DNA from: Antedon bifida
Taxonomy: Eukaryota; Echinodermata; Crinoidea; Comatulida; Antedonidae
Length of the DNA: 64,000 bases
Assembly (NCBI GenBank): GCA_963402885.1
Contig: OY727097.1
Coordinates: 30,559,401 to 30,623,400, forward strand
Direction: 5' to 3'
Positions within the stretch are counted from its first letter, which is position 1. Each line of letters starts with the position of its first letter. Positions 53,201 to 63,219 of the stretch are shown here, in pieces. The position numbers and the translations under genes were made by a program. The notes beneath the pieces are model-generated. The model saw nothing but the letters and a program-made list of their open reading frames with translations. It was not told the DNA's origin and made no database searches.

Positions 53201-56200
53201 ACTGTATCTGTTCAACCTCTCTTTTTGACTGGTCTGTAACAGTTTCAAGCTCACCTTGCAATCTAAATATAAGAAAAATGTGTACTTTCTTTTCCTTCTT
53301 TTTTGTTTGTTTTTATGCATTTAGGCAAATTACTAAGGATAACTATAAACATTCACTATAATTTATTCACTATCCTTCTTAAATGTGGCAATCCTGTTCA
53401 CAAGACGCTCTACATAAACAAAGTCTTATTACAAGTCTTTGGGAGTGGAGTTGTAATTAGAAAAAATCTTGACATGACAGGAATTGAACCCAGTACCCTT
53501 CCAAGCATCATAACTACCAAGCCACAACTCCACTCTCAAACACTATTATTGTACTTACACTTGATTCATTGACTTCAAGTGTTCTACATTTTTTTTATTT
53601 TCCTCCCTCTCTCTCCCAAGCGCTTCCTTCTGTAATGCATTCTCTTTTGACATCACCATAAGCTCTCCGCTAACTCTGGAAAAATCTGCTGAAACCCCTT
53701 CATTCTCAATCTTTACTTTGTGAAGCTCCTCTTGTAGACTGTCGTTGTCCGTCTGTAGCGTAGTAACTTGTTCTTCAGCTACATGGAGCTGCTGATTTAG
53801 GTTGTCACACTTCTCTTGGCAACATTTTAGGTTGTTGGCGATGTTTGAACACTGCTGTTTACTTAGTTCAAGTTCGGTCTCAATCTCCGATACATGTTTT
53901 AGAGCCTTAAATAATTCTGTCTTTGCTTCAATATAGTTTGTCTGAAAAAAAAAACACCCAGAAATTATTTCTGATAATTTCTATCTAATCTGAATTATAT
54001 ATTTATTTACAATGTTACATAGATAAACTTAACCCTTTGGAAACAAGCCTTTGGGTTTAAAGTGTTATCCCCTGCTTTCCATGTCTAATTTTTCAAGTCT
54101 AATATTTGAATTATTCTCTGTATTTATTTTCATTCATTTATTGTGCTGTTTTATATATTGTACTATTCTTGGAAAGCAATAGATATTACTTGCTTATTTA
54201 TTAACAAAACTATTTTACCTCAAATGTTTTCTTTGCCTGACAAACTTCCTTGTAACTTTTGTCAAGTGCCGCATGACAACCTGGTTCAATCCATGTTGAT
54301 TTTAGTTTCTCCATCTCAACTTCCAAGTCCAACAAACGTCTCTCTGCAATCATTCCTAGTGACTCTCCCTTACTTCTGTTCACTGAAAAAAAATCAGACG
54401 CTTAATTAACTAGTTAATTACCCGTTCAAATCTTACATATATTGTGAAAACTTCTCTGTAGTGGAGCTGTAACTTAATGGTTAACATGTTTGCTTTCCAG
54501 TCCCAAGGTTCACCCCTGATACAAGGTCAGGTCACTCCACTCCCTAAGCTTCAAACCAATAGTGGTGTTAGTAGTCTATTCCGTGCTAGCTTACCTGGAT
54601 AAAACGAAAAAACCCCATGCTCTCCAGAGAGAGGGCTTAGTTACGAAAAGTTCCTAGAACACTCCTGAACCATAATGGACTAGTCCATAACCACGCCCTC
54701 ATGTGGGACATTCCAACATACCACCGTCATCATTTCCCACATGGGAGCGTGGTTGTGAACTAGTCCATTATGGTTCTAGGAACTTTTACTTTTTTGTACC
54801 TAAGCCCTCCTTTTGGAGAGCACAGGCTATTGTCGGTTTATCCAGGTAAGCTAGGCACAAAATACAAGTTCTACTAACATGAGTTCTTGTCTGCAAGCTC
54901 TTCCTCCAGACTTGCAATCTTTTCTTGTAGCATCTGTATATTCAGCTCAGCAAATTTTTTCATCTCTTCATTTGAGTTAGTTAGAATTGTCACCTTTTGG
55001 CTTAAGTGATTAGCTGCACTTTGAAGTTCTTCATTGCTGTATTTTTCTGTATGGAGGGACACCTTCAGGACGTCACGTTCTGAACGTATAGCATCATAGT
55101 TCTTTAACTGCAAAAATGTAAGAGTAATATTAAAACAATGTCTGCTTTGAGCCTCACATGGTATCTGGTTGTTCTGGCAATGGTATTCCTTAACAATGCG
55201 CGTGCCCTGTTGATCCTGTCACGGTCTATTCAGGCTATTTATTTATTCATTATCTTAATGTAACTAGTTTTTTGTGGGCCTCCTATCACAAGCAACTTCG
55301 GGTTTCCTAGAGGTCCCATTCATCTTCTTTAAATTAGTTTTACTCTTTTGTTCTATTGTTTTTGATGAGATGAATGAAGAGATTGATTAGAACATTACCA
55401 TAACCCCAGACATTTTGCTTAAACTCAATACGGTACAAGTGGTAATAAAGAAAGTCATATTATTCATGTTAGTAGGCTTTTTTAATATCAAAAGATGTGC
55501 TACTATGGTTGAATGTGTATTGACGTACAATGTTATTCATCTCATTCCTCTCAGACATCAGTGTTTCTACTTCTTTTTCTAGATGTGCAACTGTTGCCTT
55601 ACACTCTCCACTATTTGCGGTTTTCTTCCGAAGTCTAAAAAAAAGAAGCAAATCTATATTTATAATAGCACTATACTTGTTCCTCCATCTTATCCCAAAC
55701 CGCATGATTCATACTATGGAGAACTTTTTAAATTCCATTCTAGTTATGTTAGCAGAATGGCAATTTTTTGTCCAGAATGTGTTTTTAGACCAACTTCTTT
55801 GCTACGGTTGAATTCTGCATTTGGTAATCCTTGGAAATGCTCTCTAATCCGATCACCAAACTAGATCCCCTGGACAGGTAATGATTAGCTAGAACTATGG
55901 TTCCTTAGCAAGTTGCCAAATATATAAGAAAGTATATATTTAAGCTCTGTCTACACTATCAAACTTTATGTGACAAAAAAATGTAATGTGCCCATATATG
56001 GACATGATGATGTCATATCACTACAATATTTAAGCATATCACTATCATATATGGGCACATCATATTTTTTTGTCACATAAAGTTTGATAGTGTAGACAGA
56101 ACTTTAGGCTGAACTACATGTGTGTAAAAGTAAAGCATGAGTCCTGAATAAACCTTTGAATATCACTCATTATACTGTCATATGACATAGTACTGTATCA

Positions 56201-59200
56201 TAGTGTACCTTGCCACTTCACGCTGCACTTTTTCCAATTCCAGTTTAGTTGCTTTGTGTTCATCTGCTTCATCCCGATACGACCGCTGATTAGTTTTTAC
56301 TAACTTTAATTCTCGGATCTGCACATCTAATATATCAAATATAATTTTTAGATAAAATTAGAGAAAAAAAAAGCCTTTGCACAATAAATAAATTAATCAA
56401 ATTTTGGCAAAAATTAGAACCAGCAAACATTAGCTAGTTTTGAGAAATGTTCAACAGGTAATTATAAAAAATCTATTATGAAATTGCTATGGTTAATTTT
56501 GAGGCCCGGTCAAACTCTACTCAATCTTTTAAAATCATCTACCTTTTGATTTGATAAGAGCTTCCTTTTCTCTTAGCTCTGCTTCCTTGTCTTGTCTCAG
56601 TGCAATTTCTTGACCAACTCGAAATTCAAACTTCTTACATCGATCTTGAAGTTTACGGAGTGATATCTGAAAAATTTAAGTAAATCTTATCAGCAATTCA
56701 GATTTAATTAAATATGTACTAAGCAAGATATGAACCAATTTTTTACATAACCACAAAAAGTTTTAAGTAATTTGATTTTTAAGCTAAACAAGTTTAGTAT
56801 TATCTTTACCTTCTGGGCCATTTGAGGCGAACTCATAAATTTTCTCATCGGTGACATTATGGGTGACTGTTCTAGATTGCGGCGAATAAATGGGGATGCT
56901 GGTATGAACATTGGCAATGTTGGGCTACCGCCTACCATCGCCATATTATCATCACATGACATTGGCTCTCCTGAAAAGTACATCAAATATTATAGTTAAC
57001 AACAAAATAAGACATTTTCGACAAGGGTTTTACCGGCTATCCATCCGAGATAGTCGTTCCTGTTTTTTGTTAATATAAATAATTAGTAATATTAATACAT
57101 TGTACTATTATTATATCAAATTATTATTCCTTAAGCTCTGTCTACACTATCAAAAAAGTGTGATATGCCCAAATATGGTAGTGATATGACATCATCATGT
57201 CCATACAGTATATAGGCATATCACATTTTTTTGTCACATAAAATTTGATGGTGTAGACAGAGCTTTATTTCAGAGATTATCACTATTCTATCACATATAC
57301 ATCTATCAACTGCAAAGTTACTTGAGGGAGCTATGTTATAAATTGTACAGTGTAATATTTTTTGTTAGTAGGACAGTACACTACTACGAATATAATACAT
57401 GTATTTTGTAATTCAAGGGCACTGTGATTTGAAAGCAAGAGACTGAACCGACAAGCCAGTGAGTACCATTACTACAGTAGGTTATAGGCAGCTTTTGATA
57501 TGTGATGACCAATGACTTAAGCTATGTGCTATGTCTACACTATCAAACTTTTAACAGTAGGTCCTCGTTCATTGCAAATCAAAAGCCTCCTATTAATAAA
57601 TGTGTGAAAACCTCAATGTATTTTGGATTGACAGTATGTTACAGAATATATAGTGCAGTTCTCACTGTATCACTTTGAGGTGAATAAACTTTAAAGCAAA
57701 CTGGTGGTGGTTAAATGGTAGGGTTTTATTTATTCTATCCATATTTTTTTGTAACCGTTTACATAGCGTATAATATGGAATGGAAAGTGCAATGTATATT
57801 TGAATAACAAATTCTGTGAGTGAGAGAACAGCTTCAATGAAGTTAATTTTAGCGAATAATAAAAGTTAATGGTTGTATTAAGTGTTATTTTCTAAGATAA
57901 TGGAGTACATGAATAATATAGAATGTCATATTTCAATGAATACTACCTCCAAAAAATCCATTTAACACTGTTGGTGTGTTTGGCTTTGTCTGAGAAACTG
58001 ATGATGGAATAAAAAACAGAGAGACAATAAAGAATAATTCTAAAACAAAAACACAAAATAAAGAACAATATTTAATAACAAAATTATATAAAGAAAACAC
58101 TGTTGACAAAAGAAAGTAGAACAAAGAGTTTTAGAGGACTAGTGAGAAGTATAGAGGCGAGCGCCAATAATGTTGTAAGAGTGGGCAGGTATCTTAAGTT
58201 TTTCACCCAATTCCCAGTGCTGTAGTATCTTGGATATTCTGATGTTAAGCTAGGTGGAAGACCTTAAAATAAGCTTTTAGGGTGGGTAGAGTATACTACC
58301 TAAATCTATGTATAGTCGCTTGACTTCAGCTATATTCACGCCCAGATGGTGACTGTATAAAAATTCATGAAAAAAACCTGGTGTAGTGTTCAGGATTAAA
58401 GTAGTCAAACATGACACCCTTTTTAGCTATGGATTTGGGGGTCAATTTAAGGTCAACCTGGATTTTACGAATCCCATGCTTTACGAACGCCTTTCGGTCC
58501 CGTACCGTATGTAAGGTTCTACTGTACCTTTCTTATACAATATATCAGCAAAGTCATGCCTTAGGCTGCCATCATCGTCACTCTCTCCAATGATATGCTG
58601 GATGATTTCCATCAAGTTCATCTGTGATGTTTCATCCAGCTTTGTGATTGGTTCCACAAACTGTTCGTTGTTTGAGCATTGCACAGCCGAGGATAGAAAG
58701 AGTGATGTTATCTTTGCCAACTCAAGAATATCACCTTTGCTGATTCTGTCTGGCTTTAATATTTCCCTCAAGTTTGAGACATTGTAGTGATCTACAAGAA
58801 GGAAACATAATTAATAAAAGCAGAAATATTCATATGTATTAAACTAAATTAAAATAATGATTTATATCTCTAAAATTATATTTTAATTAGTTTTAGCGAT
58901 TTAATTTTCAGTTACTGTACCTTCCAAGAAAGTGTTAATTAATCGAAATCTTTGTGTCGGCATGTCACAATATGATGCTCCATTTTCGCCATTTCTGTGA
59001 AGCAAAAAAAAATCATTTAAAAAATAACTATTTAAGAATTTACAGTAACCAGACAATTTTATTTTAAAAGGCAGAGAGAAAATCTACACTACCTAGCGCA
59101 GTAGCAACCATGACAACTTAAACTACAGTCAACAAAAAAAATTAAGTCATTAATAAATATTTTTTTTTTCTAGGCTATATCAACTTACATTATTTTTAAA

Positions 59201-59487
59201 ATTTCAATAAAATGTATTCCATCATTGAGCTGCTGAAGAGACTCAATGCAATTTCCAACGCCGATGGAATTTATCTGTCAAAAAGAAACAATATTAATAA
59301 TTAGAAATAATGGTTATAATATCGGGTTATAATATAAATTGAAATTTATATTTGTTGTAAAAAGTCATCACACGAACACCCACAGTCTAAACTGTGAGTG
59401 TGACTGGGTCACTCAGAATAATAATAAAATTAAAATAAAACTTACCCAATTGACAAGACATTTTAACTTTCCATTGTTCAACGGCAT
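47278..59487 (-). CDS. NUMA1: NUMA1, nuclear mitotic apparatus protein
   Basis: Twenty-two in-frame coding exons on the minus strand, about 1741 aa (human about 2115): 59487-59446, 59274-59189, 58994-58921, 58791-58528, 57997-57947, 56970-56810, 56666-56543, 56326-56209, 55634-55529, 55107-54879, 54382-54219, 53941-53559, 53262-51745, 51611-51391, 51203-51022, 50589-50443, 50090-49826, 49714-49415, 49272-49010, 48093-47791, 47645-47451, 47307-47278. The N-terminal Hook-like domain (MPLNNGKLKCLVNWINSIGV, then HYNVSNLREILKPDRIS) occupies about residues 1-155. A long coiled coil follows, the largest exon alone giving 506 residues. The C-terminal region has diagnostic blocks: AQRVRSLQTQLDYADRQLRE, RTTIIINMSK, and YDWNRLSELKRRN with LPHLQTSYP. 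NuMA focuses spindle poles and links LGN/GPSM2 to dynein. The short final exon (KIGNLLKWN) is less certain. Confidence 0.95.
48165..48995. repeat. 81-bp intronic minisatellite in NUMA1
   Basis: Nine near-identical 81-bp units start at 48219 and every 81 bp to 48867, with a diverged tenth near 48955. Units differ mainly at one site (ggtgttt versus ggtattt). The array lies in NUMA1 intron 19, next to a cagtagaacccctattaagg repeat start that looks like its parent. It is open in one minus-strand frame for 245 codons because 81 is a multiple of three. Confidence 0.97.
50297..50423 (+). mobile_element. MITE copy 21 (orientation A)
   Basis: Left end intact, right arm shortened (gatagtgtagct). TTA flanks on both sides. 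It lies 19 nt from the donor of NUMA1 exon 16. Confidence 0.85.
50871..50999 (+). mobile_element. MITE copy 22 (orientation A)
   Basis: Left terminus intact, right terminus slightly eroded (gtatacagagagt). It lies 22 nt from the donor of NUMA1 exon 15. Confidence 0.85.
53305..53537 (-). mobile_element. tRNA-derived SINE copy 3
   Basis: On the minus strand it begins agtggagttgtggcttggta, with box B GGTTCAATTCC. The region between boxes is shortened. The tail matches the copy at 33972. It lies in NUMA1 intron 12. Confidence 0.85.
54456..54560 (+). mobile_element. Second tRNA-derived SINE type, short
   Basis: tagtggagctgtaacttaat with ggttaacatgt (box A-like) and ccaaggttcacccctg (box B-like) forms a tRNA-type head of a different sequence from the other SINE family. 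It lies in NUMA1 intron 10, just before the palindromic element. Confidence 0.6.
54589..54851. mobile_element. Long palindromic MITE with TA flanks
   Basis: Ends gcttacctggataaa and its complement, with TA on each side. The arms pair along nearly the full 263 bp (gctctcca...ggagggcttag, gttcctagaa, ccataatggactagt, catgtggga). It is a fold-back element unrelated to the AGCTCTG family and ends 27 nt from the NUMA1 exon 10 donor. Confidence 0.85.
55943..56103 (+). mobile_element. MITE copy 23 (nearly symmetric)
   Basis: Both arms are of the ctttatgtgac type, making it close to a perfect palindrome. TTA flanks on both sides. It lies in NUMA1 intron 8. Confidence 0.9.
57134..57264 (-). mobile_element. 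MITE copy 24 (orientation B)
   Basis: Both termini present; the left arm lost its ctagtttgac block. TTA flanks on both sides. It lies in NUMA1 intron 5. Confidence 0.9.
57518..57552 (+). mobile_element. MITE copy 25, solo left end
   Basis: Only the terminal arm remains (ctatgtctacactatcaaac) after a short duplication. It lies in NUMA1 intron 5. Confidence 0.7.
58432..58528 (-). repeat. CAGTAGAACC-family repeat at a NUMA1 splice donor
   Basis: Read on the minus strand, GTACAGTAGAACCTT starts at the exon 4 donor itself. The same ACAGTAGAACC start opens repeats at 6498, 32818 and 48170. The body here continues with tccgta-rich sequence to about 58432. Confidence 0.55.
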
Positions 59488-60135
59488 TTTCGCAAACTGT
59501 ATAAAAAATGACATGATAGATTATTATTATTGAATTCAATGAAAAACCGGACAGTTCTACACAAAATGACTAACATCCTGCGCAGGACCCTTGCCGACAT
59601 AGGGCCTACAGACAGGACGTACCCGCCAGGTACCCGTACCGCTGGCCGTAGTAGGTCTACCTAGGCCTAGGTCCTCTACCTAGCTAGGCCGACCCTAAAA
59701 AAGCTAGCCTAGTTAATACTTTTAATGGGCCTATCTATCGACGATCGTCCAAAACTTACAAAATTATGACATCGTTATTACTCACAGTTTATCTAAAACC
59801 AATGAACTTCTTTATAATTAGTTAAAATAAGGAGAAAAAACGAAAAACAACGTCGTGTATTTCTTCCATTAGGCGAAGAAACAATCCTCGATCAGTTTTT
59901 GTTTTCAAAAAAGGAGCGGTTAAGTTTTGCATGCTTAATTAATGCTTTGTACGGACCAATCAGAAAACAGTTTGAGAGAACTTATTCTTCCTACCACCGA
60001 TAGAGGGGTTGTTATCAATATGAGCGTTTCCAATAACAACGATCATCTTCCTGAAGTTCGATGACTGCTGCCGAGCTCTTTGAAAACATAACAATTAACA
60101 CATTTTAAATAAGTATTAATGTTAATAGTCATAAG
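59488..60135. promoter_or_regulatory. NUMA1/LRRC51 shared head-to-head promoter with 5' exons
   Basis: The NUMA1 coding exon begins at 59496 after an AG acceptor. A likely untranslated first exon ends at a GTGAGT donor at 59786 (minus strand). LRRC51 has a likely untranslated exon ending at 60135 before GTGAGT. Between them lie a CCAAT box in gaccaatcagaaaa (near 59955) and CTAG-rich sequence at 59640-59705. The two transcription units therefore diverge from about 59900-60060. Confidence 0.6.
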
Positions 60136-61034
60136 GTGAGTATTTTCTGATTAATTACACATACTGAGAATACAAACAATGTTTGTTGTACTGTTTTATT
60201 TACATTTTTCCTTCTTTCCATATGGCCACGCACGACGAGCCACACACGCAACACTCCTAGCTAGCTAGGCCTACACACACACTTCACACAGCAGTGTTTT
60301 TGTGTGCGAGAGTGTGGACATGCCAGGCAGTAAGTGGACTGCTAGTGGCTGGCTAGCCACAGACAGTACACTACTTTACTTACTAGGCTACCTCTAGTCT
60401 AGTTCAATGTGTATATAATAGTATAATTCATTAATTGCCCAGGCCTATAGTAGACCACTACCGGTCATGCTGTCTACAGCTGGTACGGTAGAAAATTAAT
60501 TAGGCCTAGCCTAGCCTAGCTAGGCCGGATTAAACTTTTTTATTATTAATTAGCCTAGGCTAACTAGGCCTACAGGTATATTAAATTTTAATTAAAATAT
60601 TGTCTGATTTGGAACGATTTGTGCAATTTGAAAATATACATGTGAATTGATCAATTGAAAAATGCTGAAAAATTATTTTGGATAGGTTTATTCTTTATTT
60701 ATTTTTAATTATGTTGCCTGGACCCCACATTTTAAAGCTTAAGCTTCCAGTGGGGTACCCCTTTTTCTCATTTATTATCTATTATTTCTAGAAAATGTTA
60801 ACTGTATTTTGTTTTTATTTGAGAAATTAATTATTGATTGATTGATTGATTATTATATAATATTATTATTGTATTGCAATCACCAACAGCCAGGAACAGC
60901 GTCTTTGGTCACTACCATACAAAATACTCTTTAAAAGAAATAGCTATAACATAGGCTTTAGCTATACTATCATAGGATATCAGCTTCATACAGTATCTAC
61001 TGTTTTAACAACATATTCTTACATCCTGCTTCAG
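60136..61034 (+). other. LRRC51 first intron
   Basis: About 0.9 kb with several CTAG/AGGCCT-rich clusters (60255-60275, 60380-60400, 60505-60570) and a short gattgatt microsatellite near 60834. No gene is seen. Confidence 0.5.
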
Positions 61035-61098
61035 GTAAAATTCGCTGGTGTACCAAATAAGGGTGCGGGACACACCAGGAAATCCTGGTTAGATCAAG

Positions 61099-62299
61099 AT
61101 GGGTTCAACATCAATCATGGAAACGACGGACTTAATAAGATCACCACGGTTACCAGCTACAGACTCAACGAACGAGGTCTCCTCACCCTTGGATTTTTCT
61201 TTCAAAGGATTGACCATATTTGAAGGTCAGTTGGTGTTTATTATTTGTCATAGATTTATTTATTTTTGTGTATGCATTATTTTTCATTAAAAACATTTAT
61301 GTAGTAACTGACTTTATACTACTATGTTTTAGTGTTACAAAAGCTCTGTTTAGACTATCAAACTTTATGTGACAAAAAAATGTAATGTGCCCATATATGG
61401 ACATGATGATGTCATATCACTACCATGTGGGAACATCACTACCATATTTGGGCATATCACTACCATATTTGGGCACATCACTACCATATTTTGGCACATC
61501 ATACTTTGATTTACCACCAGATGCCCATGATGAAGATCCAAGAAAAACTCAACACAAGATAAAGAAAGACAAGGAAGGCAAGTACATGTGTACAGCAGTC
61601 AAGTTCAACAATAACGCTCTCACAGAGATGAGTAATTTTGAACCAGTTTTGAATAAATTAATTGTGGAACCTTCCCAACTTCTCTGGCTGGATTTATCTA
61701 TGAATGATTTCACTAAAATTGACCCTGTAAGTTACCTACTTTATTTTTGATTGATCACTTTATTTCAGAATAAATATTCCATACAACAAATACAAAATGG
61801 AAAATCACACTAAAATAGGATTTTTTCCCATTTAGTGAAGAGATTTGAAGATCGTAACAGATAGTTCGTAGTTTTAGATTATTATTAGTATTTTTTTTTA
61901 TCATTGTATTCATAATCACATAATTTTATTAACAACATTCCCATCATAATCATTCATAAAATTATGAATTTCTAAACCTTTTAAATATTCTCAATTGTTT
62001 TATTTTAGGTTATTTTGAATTTTAAAAACCTTAAAATGTTGTACCTCCATGGCAACGGTATCGAAGATGCCGGGCAAGTGGACAAATTATCAGGCTTGCC
62101 CGATTTGATTACGCTGACTCTTCACGGTAACCCGATGGAGAACGAACGAGGGTACCGACATTTCATCCTTGCCAAACTTCCAAATTTACGTTCGTTGGAT
62201 TTTAGCCGAGTAACAAAGGCTGACCGGGCAAATGCGCACACTTGGAAGACGATGATTGGACAGAAAAAGAAAAGACGACGGCAATCGAAGGACGAATAA
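61099..62299 (+). CDS. LRRC51: LRRC51, leucine-rich repeat protein
   Basis: Three coding exons, 207 aa: 61099-61225, 61521-61726, 62009-62299. An untranslated part begins at the acceptor at 61035. The start MGSTSIMETTD is followed by the conserved PLDFSFKGLTI. Leucine-rich repeats run from about residue 80 to 165: LLWLDLSMNDFTKIDPV, LKMLYLHGNGIEDAGQVDKL and LITLTLHGNPMENERGYRHF. The LRR cap RSLDFSRVTKADR and a basic tail (KKKRRRQSKDE) follow. The ortholog is the LRRC51 half of the human LRTOMT locus; its molecular role is not well defined. The methyltransferase half is not seen downstream. A degraded MITE supplies sequence right up to the exon 2 acceptor. Confidence 0.93.
61342..61509 (+). 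mobile_element. MITE copy 26, expanded interior, right terminus lost
   Basis: Left terminus AGCTCTGTTTAGACTATCAA, then four tandem units of the form accatatttgggcatatcact. The right terminus is missing, and the element runs to within about 12 nt of the LRRC51 exon 2 acceptor AG (61519-61520). Confidence 0.85.
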
Positions 62300-62361
62300 T
62301 TTAAGCACATATTTTGGCAGTATTGATATTTATTTTAAAATCATGGACAAAATTTGATTGA

Positions 62362-62367
62362 AATAAA
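62362..62367 (+). terminator. LRRC51 poly(A) signal AATAAA
   Basis: Canonical hexamer 63 bp past the LRRC51 stop codon, on the coding strand. Confidence 0.6.
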
Positions 62368-63044
62368 GTATGCAAGATTGAAAGAAGTGAACAAATACTG
62401 TATATATTATAATATAACCATTTATTAATATGGAATACTAAGATTAAAAGTAATGTATTGAAAACATTTATTTTAGATATTATTACTGCTTCTATGCATA
62501 TTAGCTTGTTTTATTATATAAATACTGTACAGTGCCAATTTAGACAACCAAGGATTTACTACACAAATGAAAGAGTATGATGAAGGGTGTTCTGTATAAT
62601 TTTAATTTCTTTTCTAAAACTTTTTTTCATCATAAAAAATCATCCCATGTCCCTGTTTTTTATTGGTTTTTTTTGCTAGTTTTGGTTACATTATTAATAT
62701 CCAAAAATAAAACTATATTTCACAGTAAATGTTTTATTTTTTAACTATTTAATAATTTTAAATTATATATTTAAAAAATAAGATCATACATAACTTATTA
62801 TACCTATATATTTATTTTATAGTAAATAAACTAGGTACATAACAAAGCCGTCTCTATTTTGTGTAGTTTAGTTTTCAACACTTTATTGTTGAATATATGT
62901 ATTTTTTTTGTGTTTTCTGTGTTCTAGATGTGCAAATTCTATTTTAGGTGACCTCACTTGACCTCTACTCTGCGATATACTGTAATGGTTTTTACATCAT
63001 TTGAATGTTTTACCAATGTCTGTGTGTGCGCTTCAAGTCCATTC
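62368..63044. other. Intergenic region downstream of LRRC51
   Basis: AT-rich with no exon seen. A minus-strand AATAAA at 62882-62887 could serve the gene ending at 63045. Confidence 0.5.
62882..62887 (-). terminator. Candidate poly(A) signal for the gene ending at 63045
   Basis: Minus-strand AATAAA placed as expected for a 3' UTR of about 160 bp. Confidence 0.35.
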
Positions 63045-63219
63045 TCATCGTACCAATTCCAGTTTGGGGAATCCCCATTTGGTTTTTAGCTCGTCCATTG
63101 TTATTTTGTTTGTTTTGCTACTTCTACTATCTTGGCCATGCACACCATATTTGGGCATAACCTGACTTTTTATTTCTCCTACATATCTTGGATCTGGTTG
63201 GTGGGAGGCTGGAAGCCAC
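63045..63219 (-). CDS. Terminal exon of an unidentified minus-strand gene
   Basis: A 57-codon open stretch plus stop, preceded by a good acceptor (ttcttgtag|G). It reads WLPASHQPDPRYVGEIKSQV early and ends DELKTKWGFPKLELVR. The composition (W, P, Y, conserved-looking basic residues) looks coding. A poly(A) signal on the same strand lies 158 bp beyond. I do not recognise the family. Upstream exons would lie beyond the right edge of the window. It may instead be a chance ORF. Confidence 0.5.

Noticed and set aside
61385..61520. In-frame extension of LRRC51 exon 2 into the MITE
   Set aside because: The repetitive [19 protein letters not shown] translation is MITE sequence. The acceptor at 61520 joins exon 1 in frame to the conserved part.
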